From assembly GCF_042675705.1 (NCBI RefSeq), contig NZ_JBHTJJ010000001.1: a stretch of 64,000 nucleotides of DNA; one strand, written 5' to 3'. Shown here piece after piece: positions 24,918 to 33,907 of this stretch. How positions within the stretch are numbered: the first letter of the stretch is position 1; the number at the start of each line of letters is the position of its first letter. The position numbers and the translations under genes are program-made. The notes under the pieces were generated by a model. It searched no databases. It was not told where the DNA came from and worked only from the letters and a program-made list of their open reading frames with translations. Source of the DNA: Ruegeria arenilitoris. Lineage in GTDB: Bacteria > Pseudomonadota > Alphaproteobacteria > Rhodobacterales > Rhodobacteraceae.

Positions 24918-26174
24918 ATGGCCGAACAGCTTCCGCTGGATATCCCGGCCGATCCGAAACTGGCGCAGAACATCACCCATTTCGCGCGCGCCTTGCGCAA
25001 GGCCGGGCTGCCGATCGGCCCCGGCCGCGTCGTTGACGCCATCCGCGCGGTGCAGGCGGCGGGCTTTACCCGCAAGCAGGATTTCTACTGGACCCTGCAC
25101 GCCTGTTTCGTGAACCGGCCCGAGCATCGCACCGTGTTTGCCCAGATCTTCCGCCTGTACTGGCGCGACCCGCGGTACCTGGAGCACATGATGTCGATGA
25201 TGCTGCCGGCCATTCGCGGCGTTCAGGAGGAACGCATGGCCGAGGCGGGCGAAAAACGCGCGGCCGAGGCCCTGTTGGACGGGGTCGAGCGGGACGAGCC
25301 CAAGGACGTCGAGCAAGAAGGCGAAAGCGAGATCGAGATTGACGCCACGCAGACCGCCTCGTCCGAGGAACGGCTGCGGTCGCTGGATTTCGAACAGATG
25401 AGCACTGCCGAAACCGCGCAGGCCAAGCGCATTCTGGCGCGGTTGCAACTGCCGGTGGACCCGATCGCCTCGCGCCGGGGTCAGGCCAGCCATCTGGGCC
25501 AGCGGATCGACCGGGCGCGCACCTTGCGCGCGGCCATGCGTCAGGGCGGCGAACTGCGGCAGATCGCGCTGGTCAAACCGAAACCGCGCTGGCCCAACCT
25601 GATCGCGCTGTGTGACATCTCGGGGTCGATGAGCCAGTACAGCCGGATCATCCTGCACTTCCTGCACACGGTTTCGAACGCCAAGGGGGCCGGCTGGGCC
25701 AAGGTGCATGCGTTCACCTTCGGCACGCGGCTGACGAACATCACACGGCACCTGCATCAGCGCGACGTCGATGCGGCGCTGGCCGCTGCCGGGGCCGAGG
25801 CGCAGGATTGGGAGGGCGGCACGCGCATCGGCGAATGCCTGCACCAGTTCAACCGCGACTGGTCGCGCCGGGTTATGGGGCAGGGGGCCGTCGTGCTGCT
25901 GATCACCGACGGGCTGGAACGGGGTGACCCCGATCTGCTGGAAAAAGAGATTGAACGCCTGCACCTGTCGGCCCGGCGGCTGATCTGGCTGAACCCGCTG
26001 CTGCGCTGGGACGGGTTCGCGCCAAAGGCGCAGGGTGTCGCCACCATGCTGCCGCATGTGGACAGCTTCCGCGCCGGTCATTCGATTGCATCGCTTGAGG
26101 ATTTGGCCGCCGTGATTTCACAACCCGACGACCAGGGAGAGAAAGCGCGGTTGTTGGCCGCGCTTTCAGGCTGA
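24918..26174 (+). CDS. coxE: VWA-domain protein (CoxE-like)
   Basis: This 418-residue protein has an N-terminal helical domain with an acidic linker (about 105-160), then a von Willebrand A domain whose MIDAS motif is DISGSMS (233-239), followed by the typical Thr/Asp ligands in GGTRIGECLHQ and ITDGLERGD. CoxE proteins work with the MoxR/CoxD ATPase to mature CO-dehydrogenase-type enzymes. It is the second gene of the moxR-coxE pair and is followed by an oppositely oriented small secreted protein. Confidence 0.85.
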   Translation: MAEQLPLDIPADPKLAQNITHFARALRKAGLPIGPGRVVDAIRAVQAAGFTRKQDFYWTLHACFVNRPEHRTVFAQIFRLYWRDPRYLEHMMSMMLPAIRGVQEERMAEAGEKRAAEALLDGVERDEPKDVEQEGESEIEIDATQTASSEERLRSLDFEQMSTAETAQAKRILARLQLPVDPIASRRGQASHLGQRIDRARTLRAAMRQGGELRQIALVKPKPRWPNLIALCDISGSMSQYSRIILHFLHTVSNAKGAGWAKVHAFTFGTRLTNITRHLHQRDVDAALAAAGAEAQDWEGGTRIGECLHQFNRDWSRRVMGQGAVVLLITDGLERGDPDLLEKEIERLHLSARRLIWLNPLLRWDGFAPKAQGVATMLPHVDSFRAGHSIASLEDLAAVISQPDDQGEKARLLAALSG

Positions 26175-26176
26175 CG

Positions 26177-26677
26177 TCACTGCAATTGCTTTTCGTTGCA
26201 CTCGCGCGCCATTTCCATGGCTTTGTAGGTGCCGGTCAGATCGACGGTGAAGCCAAAGGATTTCTCGGGAAACACCGCCATTACCTTTTGCTTGGCCAGG
26301 TCGTCGGCGAATTGCGGGTCGTCCGACAGGACATAGCCGCCGGAATACCCCTTGGTGATGTTGCCCTTCATTCCGGTTGCCTCGCCGACATACAGGTTGT
26401 CGCCCAGCAGGATCGCGACGGCCTCCTTATCTCCGCGCTTGATGTCGGTTTCCGCCTTGGTGAAGACACCGACATATCCCACGCTGCGGTCTTCGGTCAG
26501 ACCCATCTGCACCACGTTCTCGGCATCATCGACCGCTTCGATCAGGCATGACTTCTTTTCCTTGTCGACAAAGACCTTCCAGCCCTCGACCTCTCCGTAG
26601 CGTTCGAAAGTGTCGGCCCAGGCGCTGCCTGCAATCAATGCCGCCGCGCCGATGGTTAGTGTAAATATCTGTTTCAA
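26177..26677 (-). CDS. Secreted hypothetical protein
   Basis: This 166-residue protein begins with a signal peptide (cleavage after SAWA, about residue 21). Two cysteines remain in the mature part (SCLIEA and ARECNE), possibly a disulfide, and a Gly-Tyr-rich central strand (KGYSGGYVLSDD) suggests a small beta domain. Start is TTG at 26677 with AAAGGAG eight bases upstream; the ATG nearby is out of frame and is followed at once by TGA. It stands between coxE and xdhC on the opposite strand and has no recognised family. Confidence 0.62.
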   Translation of the reverse strand: MKQIFTLTIGAAALIAGSAWADTFERYGEVEGWKVFVDKEKKSCLIEAVDDAENVVQMGLTEDRSVGYVGVFTKAETDIKRGDKEAVAILLGDNLYVGEATGMKGNITKGYSGGYVLSDDPQFADDLAKQKVMAVFPEKSFGFTVDLTGTYKAMEMARECNEKQLQ

Positions 26678-26933
26678 GACATTGTCTCCTTTACGAAATC
26701 TCTTGCGTCAATTCGGCCGCAAGTCGGGCCTGCCCGCAGGCTAGTCGGCGTGCGAAAAACAATCAAATGTTTGATTGTCTGTCGCGGACTTCGGCCGAAA
26801 CCTGCCTTCTGCGTCACATGAAGAACCAAGTTGGCGGGGTCGGTGTCCGAGATAATCCACCTGAGAATGCGCTCCTTGCTTTTCATCGCGTCAATCCTGC
26901 TTATGTTGATGCGAACCACCGCGGGAGGGTCCG

Positions 26934-27902
26934 ATGGACAGATTTGACAACAGTCCGGAAACGGCATTGGCGTGGTTTCGCGAGGGTCGCGGCGCGGTTC
27001 TGGCGACGGTCGTTGAAACCTGGGGCAGCGCACCTCGGCGGGTGGGGGCCCAGTTGGTCATTGCCGGTGATGGTCGAATCGAAGGGTCGGTCTCGGGCGG
27101 CTGTGTCGAAGGCGCGGTGATCGTCGAGGCGCTTGAAGCCATCGAAGAAGGCGAAGCGCGCCTGCTGGAATTCGGCGTCACCGACGAGGACGCCTTTTCC
27201 GTCGGGCTGGCCTGCGGCGGCACGATCCGAGTTCTGGTCGAGCCGGTGGGCTCGGTCCTGCCCGAACCGATGCTGGCCGAACTGGTGGCGGCGCGGGCGC
27301 GGCGCGAGCCCGTGGCCTATGAGGTCAATGTCGAAACCGGCCACCGCGCGCTGCGGCGCAACGCCTATGCGGACCGGCTGCGCATGGATCGCTCGGGGTT
27401 TGAAGAAGATGGTCGGACCTTCGTGTCCGTGCACAACCCGCCGCTGCGGTTGATCGTGGTGGGCGCGGTCCATATCGCTCAGGCGCTGGTCCCGATGGCG
27501 CGGATCGCGGGCTATGACCCGATCATCATCGATCCGCGCGAGGCGTTTGCGTCCAAAACCCGTTTTCCCGGTGAAAAGCTGCTGAAAGACTGGCCGGACG
27601 AGGCCGTGGCTAGCATCGGTCTGGACGCGCGCACGGCGATGGTTCTGCTGACCCACGACCCCAAGCTGGATGATCCGGCCCTGCAGGCCGCGCTGAACTC
27701 GGACGTGTTCTATATCGGCGCGTTGGGGTCGTCGCGCACCCATGCCAAACGGGTGCAGCGGATGACCGAGGCGGGCTTTTCGGCAGCGCAGTTGCAGCGC
27801 ATCCACGGGCCGATTGGTCTGGATATCGGCGCGGCCGGACCGGCCGAGATTGCCGTTTCCGTCATTGCGCAGATGACGGCCGTGCTGCGGGGCAAGGCAT
27901 GA
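26934..27902 (+). CDS. xdhC: XdhC/CoxI family molybdenum-cofactor chaperone
   Basis: This 322-residue protein has the XdhC N-terminal signature (ATVVETWGSAPRRVG and GSVSGGCVEG, residues 51-60) and a Rossmann-like C-terminal domain starting LIVVGAVHIAQ. XdhC/CoxF proteins bind and sulfurate the molybdenum cofactor and hand it to a xanthine-dehydrogenase-family enzyme, here presumably CoxL. SD is GGGAGGG. Its stop overlaps the next gene by four bases (ATGA). Confidence 0.9.
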   Translation: MDRFDNSPETALAWFREGRGAVLATVVETWGSAPRRVGAQLVIAGDGRIEGSVSGGCVEGAVIVEALEAIEEGEARLLEFGVTDEDAFSVGLACGGTIRVLVEPVGSVLPEPMLAELVAARARREPVAYEVNVETGHRALRRNAYADRLRMDRSGFEEDGRTFVSVHNPPLRLIVVGAVHIAQALVPMARIAGYDPIIIDPREAFASKTRFPGEKLLKDWPDEAVASIGLDARTAMVLLTHDPKLDDPALQAALNSDVFYIGALGSSRTHAKRVQRMTEAGFSAAQLQRIHGPIGLDIGAAGPAEIAVSVIAQMTAVLRGKA

Positions 27903-28903
27903 AGTTCGGCCCTGTACCGGTTGCGGACGCGAGGGGCGCGATCCTTGCACACTCGGTCATGGCGGGTACGAAAAAGTTGCGCAAGGGAATGATGCTGGAC
28001 GATACGCATGTCGCCCTGTTGGCCGAGGCGGGCGTGTCCGAGGTGGTGGTCGCGCGGCTGGAACACGGCGACTGTCACGAGGACGAGGCCGCGCGCCATT
28101 TGGCTGCGGCACTGACCCCTGATCCGAAGCGGGCCAACTTGCGCGTGACCGAGCCGTTCACGGGGCGCGTCAACCTGATTGCCGATCACGCGGGCGTAGC
28201 CCTTCTGGACGTTGAGGCTCTGCTGGCGTTCAATCGGGTCAATCCGATGATTACGGTGGCCACCGTTCCTCAGCATCAGCAGATGGGTGCGGGTGGCATG
28301 GTTGCCACGATCAAGGTCATTTCCTACGCGGTGCCGCTGGCGGACGTTCAGCGCGCGGCGGAGCTGGCCAGCGGGGCCATTCGCCTGGCCACGCCGATAT
28401 TTGGCAGCGCCGGGTTGGTGGTGACCGACATCCCCGGCGGGCCGCCCAACGACAAGGGCATCGCCGCGATGCGCGGCCGGGTCGAGGCCCTGGGTCTGAG
28501 CCTGGACGTCGTGCAGATCGTTCCGCATGCGGTCGATGCTCTGGCGCAGGCATTGACCCGGATGAATACCGATATCGTCATGATCCTGACCGGCTCGGCC
28601 ACATCCGATGTCGAGGACGTGGCGCCGAAGGCCGTTCGGCGTGCGGGTGGGCAGGTGGACCGTTTCGGCATGCCGGTTGATCCGGGCAACCTGTTGTTTC
28701 TCGGGGCTTTGGGCAAGCGGCCGGTCATCGGTTTGCCGGGATGCGCACGCTCGCCCGCGTTGAACGGGGCCGACTGGGTGCTGTCGCGGGTGGCTTGCGG
28801 CATCCCGACGGCGGGTGCCGATATCGCGGCGATGGGCGTCGGTGGTCTGCTCAAGGAAATCCCGACCCGTCCGCAACCCCGGGCGAAACCCAAAGTGACG
28901 TAA
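27899..28903 (+). CDS. MoCF-domain molybdopterin-binding protein
   Basis: This 334-residue protein has a MoCF/MogA-like fold at the C-terminal half, with GSATSDVEDVAPKAVRRAGG (about 222-241) and a following GMPVDPGN and GLPGCARSPALNG, which match MoeA/CinA-like molybdopterin-binding segments. The N-terminal half has a DUF2118-like region. Such a protein is likely to activate or transfer the cytosine-type molybdenum cofactor (compare MocA-linked MoCF domains). It is coupled to xdhC by a four-base overlap and precedes coxS by 148 bp. Confidence 0.78.
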   Translation: MKFGPVPVADARGAILAHSVMAGTKKLRKGMMLDDTHVALLAEAGVSEVVVARLEHGDCHEDEAARHLAAALTPDPKRANLRVTEPFTGRVNLIADHAGVALLDVEALLAFNRVNPMITVATVPQHQQMGAGGMVATIKVISYAVPLADVQRAAELASGAIRLATPIFGSAGLVVTDIPGGPPNDKGIAAMRGRVEALGLSLDVVQIVPHAVDALAQALTRMNTDIVMILTGSATSDVEDVAPKAVRRAGGQVDRFGMPVDPGNLLFLGALGKRPVIGLPGCARSPALNGADWVLSRVACGIPTAGADIAAMGVGGLLKEIPTRPQPRAKPKVT

Positions 28904-29051
28904 CGGCAGTTTCGCACCGCTGGCGACCTGCGATATGTGTTAGCTCTTTGCTCCCAAGAGACGGGTTGGAAACGGCCAAGATTTTTGTTCTCAAACGACT
29001 TTTCCCGTGTTTAACTCGGGCCAAGGATAAATACGAAAATGGGAGGAACTT

Positions 29052-29537
29052 ATGACACAGGTCTCAATGACCGTGAACGGAAAGACCGTGAGCGGTGATG
29101 TCGAGGGCCGGACGCTGTTGTCCAGCTTTCTGCGCGATCACCTGTCGCTGACCGGTACCCATGTGGGCTGTGACACGGCCCAATGCGGCGCCTGCGTGGT
29201 TCATGTGAACGGCGAGGCGGTCAAGTCCTGCAACATGCTGGCGCTCGAAGCCGAAGGGGCCGATGTCGGCACCATCGAGGGGCAGGCCGACCCGGACGGA
29301 TCGCTGAACGTGATCCAGCAGGCGTTCCAGGATCATCACGGCCTGCAATGCGGTTTCTGCACGCCCGGCATGGTGATGTCGGCAGCGGCCCTGCTGAAGG
29401 AAAACCCGCGCCCGACGGAGGCCGAAATCCGCAAATACCTGGAAGGCAACCTGTGCCGCTGCACCGGGTACCACAACATCGTCAAGGCGATCATGGCCGC
29501 GTCCGGCCAGGACGTCAGCCACATCGCCGCCGAGTGA
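29052..29537 (+). CDS. coxS: CO-dehydrogenase-type small subunit (two [2Fe-2S])
   Basis: This 161-residue protein carries the plant-type [2Fe-2S] cluster (Cys40, Cys45, Cys48, Cys60) and the second, helical cluster (Cys100, Cys103, Cys135, Cys137; GFCTPGM and CRCTGY). It passes electrons from the molybdenum site to the FAD subunit. Start ATG 29052 is behind GGGAGGA. It is the first structural gene in the order small-large-medium. Confidence 0.95.
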   Translation: MTQVSMTVNGKTVSGDVEGRTLLSSFLRDHLSLTGTHVGCDTAQCGACVVHVNGEAVKSCNMLALEAEGADVGTIEGQADPDGSLNVIQQAFQDHHGLQCGFCTPGMVMSAAALLKENPRPTEAEIRKYLEGNLCRCTGYHNIVKAIMAASGQDVSHIAAE

Positions 29538-29618
29538 TGCCGCTGCGGGCGTGACTGAAAGCGCCCGTGGGTTGACAGGGATGCGCCCAAGCATCCGTTT
29601 ATGGGAGGAGAACAAGCA

Positions 29619-31979
29619 ATGCCCAAAGACAGTGGCATCGGAGCCAGTTCCAAGCGCCGTGAGGACGTGCGCTTTTTGACCGGAGCGGGCAATTACACCG
29701 ACGACATCAATATCCGCGGTCAAGCCTATGTGTATTTTCTGCGATCCGACATCGCACATGGCCGGATCAAAAGCATCGATACGTCCGCCGCCGAGTCCAT
29801 GCCCGGGGTGGTCCGGGTGTTTACCGGCAAGGATTTCGAAGGCGTGGGTGGCATGCCCTGCGGCTGGGAGGTGACCGACAAGCACGGCGCGCCCATGCAG
29901 GAACCGCCGCACCCGATCCTTGCGCAAGGCAAGGTGCGCCATGTGGGCGACCCGATCGCGGCCGTCGTGGCCGACAGCCTGGAACAGGCCCGCGACGCGG
30001 CCGAGGCGATCGACGTCGACATCGAGGAACTGCCCGCCGTTCTGGACATGAAAGCCGCCGCCGAAGAGGGCGCGCCGCTAGTCCATGACGATCTGAAAAA
30101 CAACATCTGCTATGACTGGCAGCTGGGCGAGGCCGACGATGCCAAGGTGAACGAGGTGTTCGCCAATGCGGCGCATGTCACCACCTTGGAACTGGTGAAC
30201 AACCGTCTGGTCGCCAACCCGATGGAGCCGCGCGTGGCCGTGGCGGAATACAGCCGGGGCACGGATGAATACACGCTCTATACCACCTCGCAGAACCCGC
30301 ATGTGATCCGACTGCTGATGTGTGCCTTCGTGCTGGGCTTGCCCGAGCACAAGGTCCGCGTCGTGGCTCCGGATGTGGGTGGCGGTTTTGGCACCAAGAT
30401 CTTCCACTACGCAGAAGAGGCGTTCTGCACCTTCGCCGCCAAGGCTTGCAACCGCCCGGTCAAGTGGACGGCCAGTCGGTCCGAGGCGTTCATGTCGGAT
30501 GCGCAGGGCCGCGACCATGTCAGCAAGATCGAGCTGGCGCTGGATGCCGACAACAATTTCGTCGGGCTGCGGACACACACCTATGCCAATCTGGGGGCGT
30601 ATCTGTCGACGTTTTCCAGTTCGGTTCCGACCTGGCTGCACGGGACGCTGATGGCGGGCAACTACAAGACGCCGGTCATTCAGGTGAACGTGCGGGCGAT
30701 GTTCACCAACACCGTGCCGGTGGATGCCTATCGCGGCGCAGGCCGCCCCGAGGCGACCTATCAGCTGGAGCGCGTGATCGACAAAGCCGCGCGCGAGCTG
30801 GGTGTCGATCCGGTGGCGCTGCGCCGGCAGAACTTCATCACGCAGTTCCCCTATGACACGCCGGTGGCGCTGACCTATGACACCGGCGACTACAACGGGA
30901 CCATGGACAAGCTGGAACAGGCCGCCGATTTCGCCGGCTTCCCGGCACGTCGCGCCGAAAGCGAGGCGCGGGGCAAGCTGCGCGGCCTGGGCGTGAACTG
31001 CTATATCGAGGCCTGCGGCATCGCGCCCTCGAACATCGTGGGGATGCTGGGTGCGCGTGCGGGCCTGTATGACGCCGCAACCGTGCGGGTGAACGCCACC
31101 GGTTCGATCAGCGTCATGGTCGGGGCGCACAGCCACGGGCAGGGGCACGAGACCGCCTTTCCGCAGGTCGTGGCCGACATGATCGGCATCGACGAGTCGA
31201 TGGTTGAAATCGTGCACGGCGATACCTCGAAGATCCCGTTCGGCATGGGCACCTATGGGTCGCGCTCGCTGGCGGTTTGTGGATCGGCGATGGTCAAGGC
31301 GACCGAGAAGGTGATCGACAAGGCCAAGAAGATCGCGGCGCACCTGCTGGAGGCGTCCGAGGCCGATATCGAGCTGAAGGATGGCCAGTTCACCGTGGCC
31401 GGCACCGACAAGTCGGTGGCCTGGGGCGATGTGACCCTGACAGCCTATGTGCCGCACAACTTCCCGCTGGAGGTCGAGCCGGGGCTGGAGGAAACCGCGT
31501 TCTATGATCCGGCCAACTTCACCTTCCCGGCCGGCGCCTATGCCTGCGAGGTCGAGGTTGACCCCGAGACCGGGCAGGTGACCATCGAACGGTTCACCGC
31601 GGCGGATGATTTCGGCAACATCATCAACCCGATGATCGTCGACGGCCAGGTGCATGGTGGCATCGGACAGGGGATCGGTCAGGCCTTGTTGGAGAACTGC
31701 GTCTATGACGAGAACGGCCAACTGCTGAGCGCGTCCTTCATGGACTATGCCATGCCGCGGGCCGATGACGTGCCGTTCTATACCGTGGATCATTCGAGCC
31801 AGACGCCGTGTACGCACAACCCGTTGGGTGTGAAGGGCTGCGGCGAGGCCGGGGCGATCGGGTCTCCGCCGGCGGTGGTCAATGCCGTGATCGATGCGCT
31901 GCAATCGGGCGGCAAGGCGGTGGACCACATCGACATGCCGGTCAGCCCGTCGCGTGTTTGGGCGGCGATGAACAGCTGA
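29619..31979 (+). CDS. coxL: CO-dehydrogenase-like large subunit, form II (AYRGAGR)
   Basis: This 786-residue molybdopterin subunit begins at ATG 29619 behind GGAGGAG. The active-site loop reads AYRGAGR (370-376), the form II signature, and not the form I AYRCSFR whose cysteine holds copper. The conserved glutamate (Glu743 in GCGEAGAIG) that acts as base in this family is present. The order S-L-M also fits form II clusters. Form II enzymes have been reported not to give measurable CO oxidation alone in roseobacters, so the substrate may be another aldehyde- or purine-like compound. Confidence 0.93.
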   Translation: MPKDSGIGASSKRREDVRFLTGAGNYTDDINIRGQAYVYFLRSDIAHGRIKSIDTSAAESMPGVVRVFTGKDFEGVGGMPCGWEVTDKHGAPMQEPPHPILAQGKVRHVGDPIAAVVADSLEQARDAAEAIDVDIEELPAVLDMKAAAEEGAPLVHDDLKNNICYDWQLGEADDAKVNEVFANAAHVTTLELVNNRLVANPMEPRVAVAEYSRGTDEYTLYTTSQNPHVIRLLMCAFVLGLPEHKVRVVAPDVGGGFGTKIFHYAEEAFCTFAAKACNRPVKWTASRSEAFMSDAQGRDHVSKIELALDADNNFVGLRTHTYANLGAYLSTFSSSVPTWLHGTLMAGNYKTPVIQVNVRAMFTNTVPVDAYRGAGRPEATYQLERVIDKAARELGVDPVALRRQNFITQFPYDTPVALTYDTGDYNGTMDKLEQAADFAGFPARRAESEARGKLRGLGVNCYIEACGIAPSNIVGMLGARAGLYDAATVRVNATGSISVMVGAHSHGQGHETAFPQVVADMIGIDESMVEIVHGDTSKIPFGMGTYGSRSLAVCGSAMVKATEKVIDKAKKIAAHLLEASEADIELKDGQFTVAGTDKSVAWGDVTLTAYVPHNFPLEVEPGLEETAFYDPANFTFPAGAYACEVEVDPETGQVTIERFTAADDFGNIINPMIVDGQVHGGIGQGIGQALLENCVYDENGQLLSASFMDYAMPRADDVPFYTVDHSSQTPCTHNPLGVKGCGEAGAIGSPPAVVNAVIDALQSGGKAVDHIDMPVSPSRVWAAMNS

Positions 31980-31994
31980 GTGGAGAGGTTGGAC

Positions 31995-32016
31995 CGCGAG
32001 GGGGCAGCCCCTCGCG
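31995..32016 (+). repeat. Intergenic hairpin between coxL and coxM
   Basis: CGCGAGGGG (31995-32003) pairs with CCCCTCGCG (32008-32016) around a GCAG loop. No T run follows, so it is more likely an RNA-processing or stability element that sets the ratio of CoxL to CoxM than a terminator. Confidence 0.55.
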
Positions 32017-32079
32017 TTCCCCGGTCAATCAATTGCCAGATGAAGGGCGGTTCCGCGCCTTTCGGAAAGGAAAAGCGAA

Positions 32080-32871
32080 ATGTACAATTTCGAGTTCAAG
32101 AACCCCTCGACCATTGCTGATGCGGTTGCCGCGTTGGCGGGAGAGGATGCACAGGCGTTGGGGGGCGGTCAGACCCTGATCCCGACGATGAAGCAGAGAC
32201 TGGCCTCACCCGCGACGCTGGTGAGCCTGGGTGGCATTCCCGAGTTGAAGGGGGTGTGTGTCGAAGATGATGGGTCGATTTCGATTGGAGCGGCAACCAC
32301 GCATGCCACGGTAGCGGCAGAAGTTGCGGGCAAGTATCCCGCACTGGCTGATTTGGCGGGGCATATCGGTGATCCCGCTGTTCGCAACAGGGGCACGATA
32401 GGCGGGTCCTTGGCCAACAACGATCCGGCGGCCTGCTACCCTGCAGCTGCATTGGGGTCAGGCGCGACCATTCGTACGAATGCGCGCGAAATCGCTGCGG
32501 ATGACTTCTTTCAGGGCATGTTCACGACAGCACTGGACGAGGGCGAACTGATAACGACGGTCCGGTTCCCGGTACCGCAGGCAGCGAGCTACCAGAAGTT
32601 CCTGCAGCCTGCCTCGCGCTTTGCGCTGGTGGGGGTTTTCCTTGCCCGCTTTGCAGACGGGGTGCGCGTTGCCGTGACCGGAGCCAGCGAAGACGGCGTG
32701 TTCCGTTGGAGCGAAGCCGAGCAGGCGTTGAGCAAGGAGTTCCGGCCCGATGCCCTTATGGATCTTCGGGTCAACCCGATGAACATGATCGGAGATCTGC
32801 ACGGCAGCAAAGACTACCGCGCCCATCTGGTTGGTGTCATGACCCGGCGGGCGGTTCAGGCCTGCATGTGA
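32080..32871 (+). CDS. coxM: CO-dehydrogenase-type FAD (medium) subunit
   Basis: This 263-residue flavoprotein has the two FAD segments of the family: GGGQTLIP (28-35) and TIGGSLANNDPA (106-117). The CO-dehydrogenase C-terminal domain ends at about 260. Start is ATG 32080 behind GGAAAGGAAAAG. It takes electrons from CoxS and passes them to the quinone or another acceptor. The terminator lies just behind it. Confidence 0.92.
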   Translation: MYNFEFKNPSTIADAVAALAGEDAQALGGGQTLIPTMKQRLASPATLVSLGGIPELKGVCVEDDGSISIGAATTHATVAAEVAGKYPALADLAGHIGDPAVRNRGTIGGSLANNDPAACYPAAALGSGATIRTNAREIAADDFFQGMFTTALDEGELITTVRFPVPQAASYQKFLQPASRFALVGVFLARFADGVRVAVTGASEDGVFRWSEAEQALSKEFRPDALMDLRVNPMNMIGDLHGSKDYRAHLVGVMTRRAVQACM

Positions 32872-32893
32872 CGCGGTCGCAGTGACTGCTTTG

Positions 32894-32928
32894 GGCCCCG
32901 GACGTGTTTCCGGGGCCTATTTCTTTTT
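32894..32928 (+). terminator. Rho-independent terminator of coxSLM
   Basis: GGCCCCGG (32894-32901) pairs perfectly with CCGGGGCC (32910-32917) around an 8-base loop, followed by a T-rich stretch TATTTCTTTTT. The last bases of the stem overlap the stop of the convergent rpiR gene. Confidence 0.8.
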
Positions 32929-33819
32929 CGCCACACGCGGAAGCCTTTTGGGCTGCCAGTAGGCTCCGGCATCCTCGCGCGCTTTCTGATAGTCCTGAAC
33001 CCGGTGATAAGCCGCGTCGCCCTTGATTGCGAAAAGGTGGCTCAGAAGAACTTCGAGAACGGCCATCGCTCCGGAGAAGCTGGAGAACTGATGCTGAGAT
33101 CGGGTGCTGATGGTCAGCGTTACGTCCGCTTCGACGCCTGGGGCGATGACATCGCTGTCGGCCAGCAGAACAACGCGCATACCCCTTTCCCGGGCAAACC
33201 GGATGGCACGTATCGTGTCAGCAGAATAAGGATGAACGGTGATCGCGAACAGGCAGTCGGTTTCGCCCGCGCTCAGAAGGTCGTCGATGGCCGACCCCAT
33301 ATGTCTGGGGATCAACTGCATTCCCGGGTGGGCCATGCGTCCGGCGTAGTGGAAGTAATAGGCCAAGGCATAGCTTGCGCGGGTTGCAGTGACCAAGCAC
33401 TGGGGAGCATCGGACATCAGTGTGACTGCGGATCTGACCTTGCCCGGGTCCAGTTGACGCAACGAACGTGACACTACGTTCATTTCGTTTCGCGCATAGT
33501 TGGCCTGTGCCGACGCAATGGCATCGCCGGCATTCAACTGGGTCAGCCAATCCCGGCTGAGGCGATCTTCGCTATCTGTGACAAGATCCCTCCGGAAAGG
33601 GCGGCGGAAGGCTTCGAAGCCATCAAAACCAAGATGTTGCGCCAGCCGAACGATCACGTTTGTGCTGACGCCGATCTTTTCGGCAGACACGCGGATGGAG
33701 TCGATTCCGAAATCGCCCGGATGGTCGATGATGTATTTTGTTGCGGCCTGCAATTGGGTCGGCAAATGGTCAATCTCTCGGCGCAGCCGATCCATCAGGT
33801 GGTGAGTAGGGGGTGTCAT
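32917..33819 (-). CDS. RpiR/MurR-family regulator (HTH + SIS)
   Basis: This protein of about 300 residues has an N-terminal RpiR HTH (residues about 10-75; DFGIDSIRVSAEKIGVSTNVIVRLAQHLGFDGFEAFR region) and a C-terminal SIS sugar-isomerase fold (about 115-250, LVTATRASYALAYYFHYAGR). Members bind sugar phosphates or other small anionic ligands and usually repress adjacent catabolic genes. ATG 33819 is preferred to an upstream frame with no ribosome site. It is divergent from the BKACE/aminotransferase pair, with 88 bp between, so it probably controls that operon. Ligand is unknown. Confidence 0.82.
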   Translation of the reverse strand: MTPPTHHLMDRLRREIDHLPTQLQAATKYIIDHPGDFGIDSIRVSAEKIGVSTNVIVRLAQHLGFDGFEAFRRPFRRDLVTDSEDRLSRDWLTQLNAGDAIASAQANYARNEMNVVSRSLRQLDPGKVRSAVTLMSDAPQCLVTATRASYALAYYFHYAGRMAHPGMQLIPRHMGSAIDDLLSAGETDCLFAITVHPYSADTIRAIRFARERGMRVVLLADSDVIAPGVEADVTLTISTRSQHQFSSFSGAMAVLEVLLSHLFAIKGDAAYHRVQDYQKAREDAGAYWQPKRLPRVAKKK

Positions 33820-33907
33820 GATGGGAGAAAAACAAATGTTTTGAAAAATGCAAGAGAAAAACAACCTCACACGAGCTAAGCACGCAAGAAACCGATAGGA
33901 TGATTCA

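Noticed and set aside
26674..27033. Open frame of 119 codons antisense to the xdhC region
   Set aside because: Overlaps the start of xdhC and the promoter region and has no recognisable domain or credible ribosome site.
29619..31979. Form I CO dehydrogenase
   Set aside because: The AYRCSFR motif is absent; AYRGAGR is found instead.
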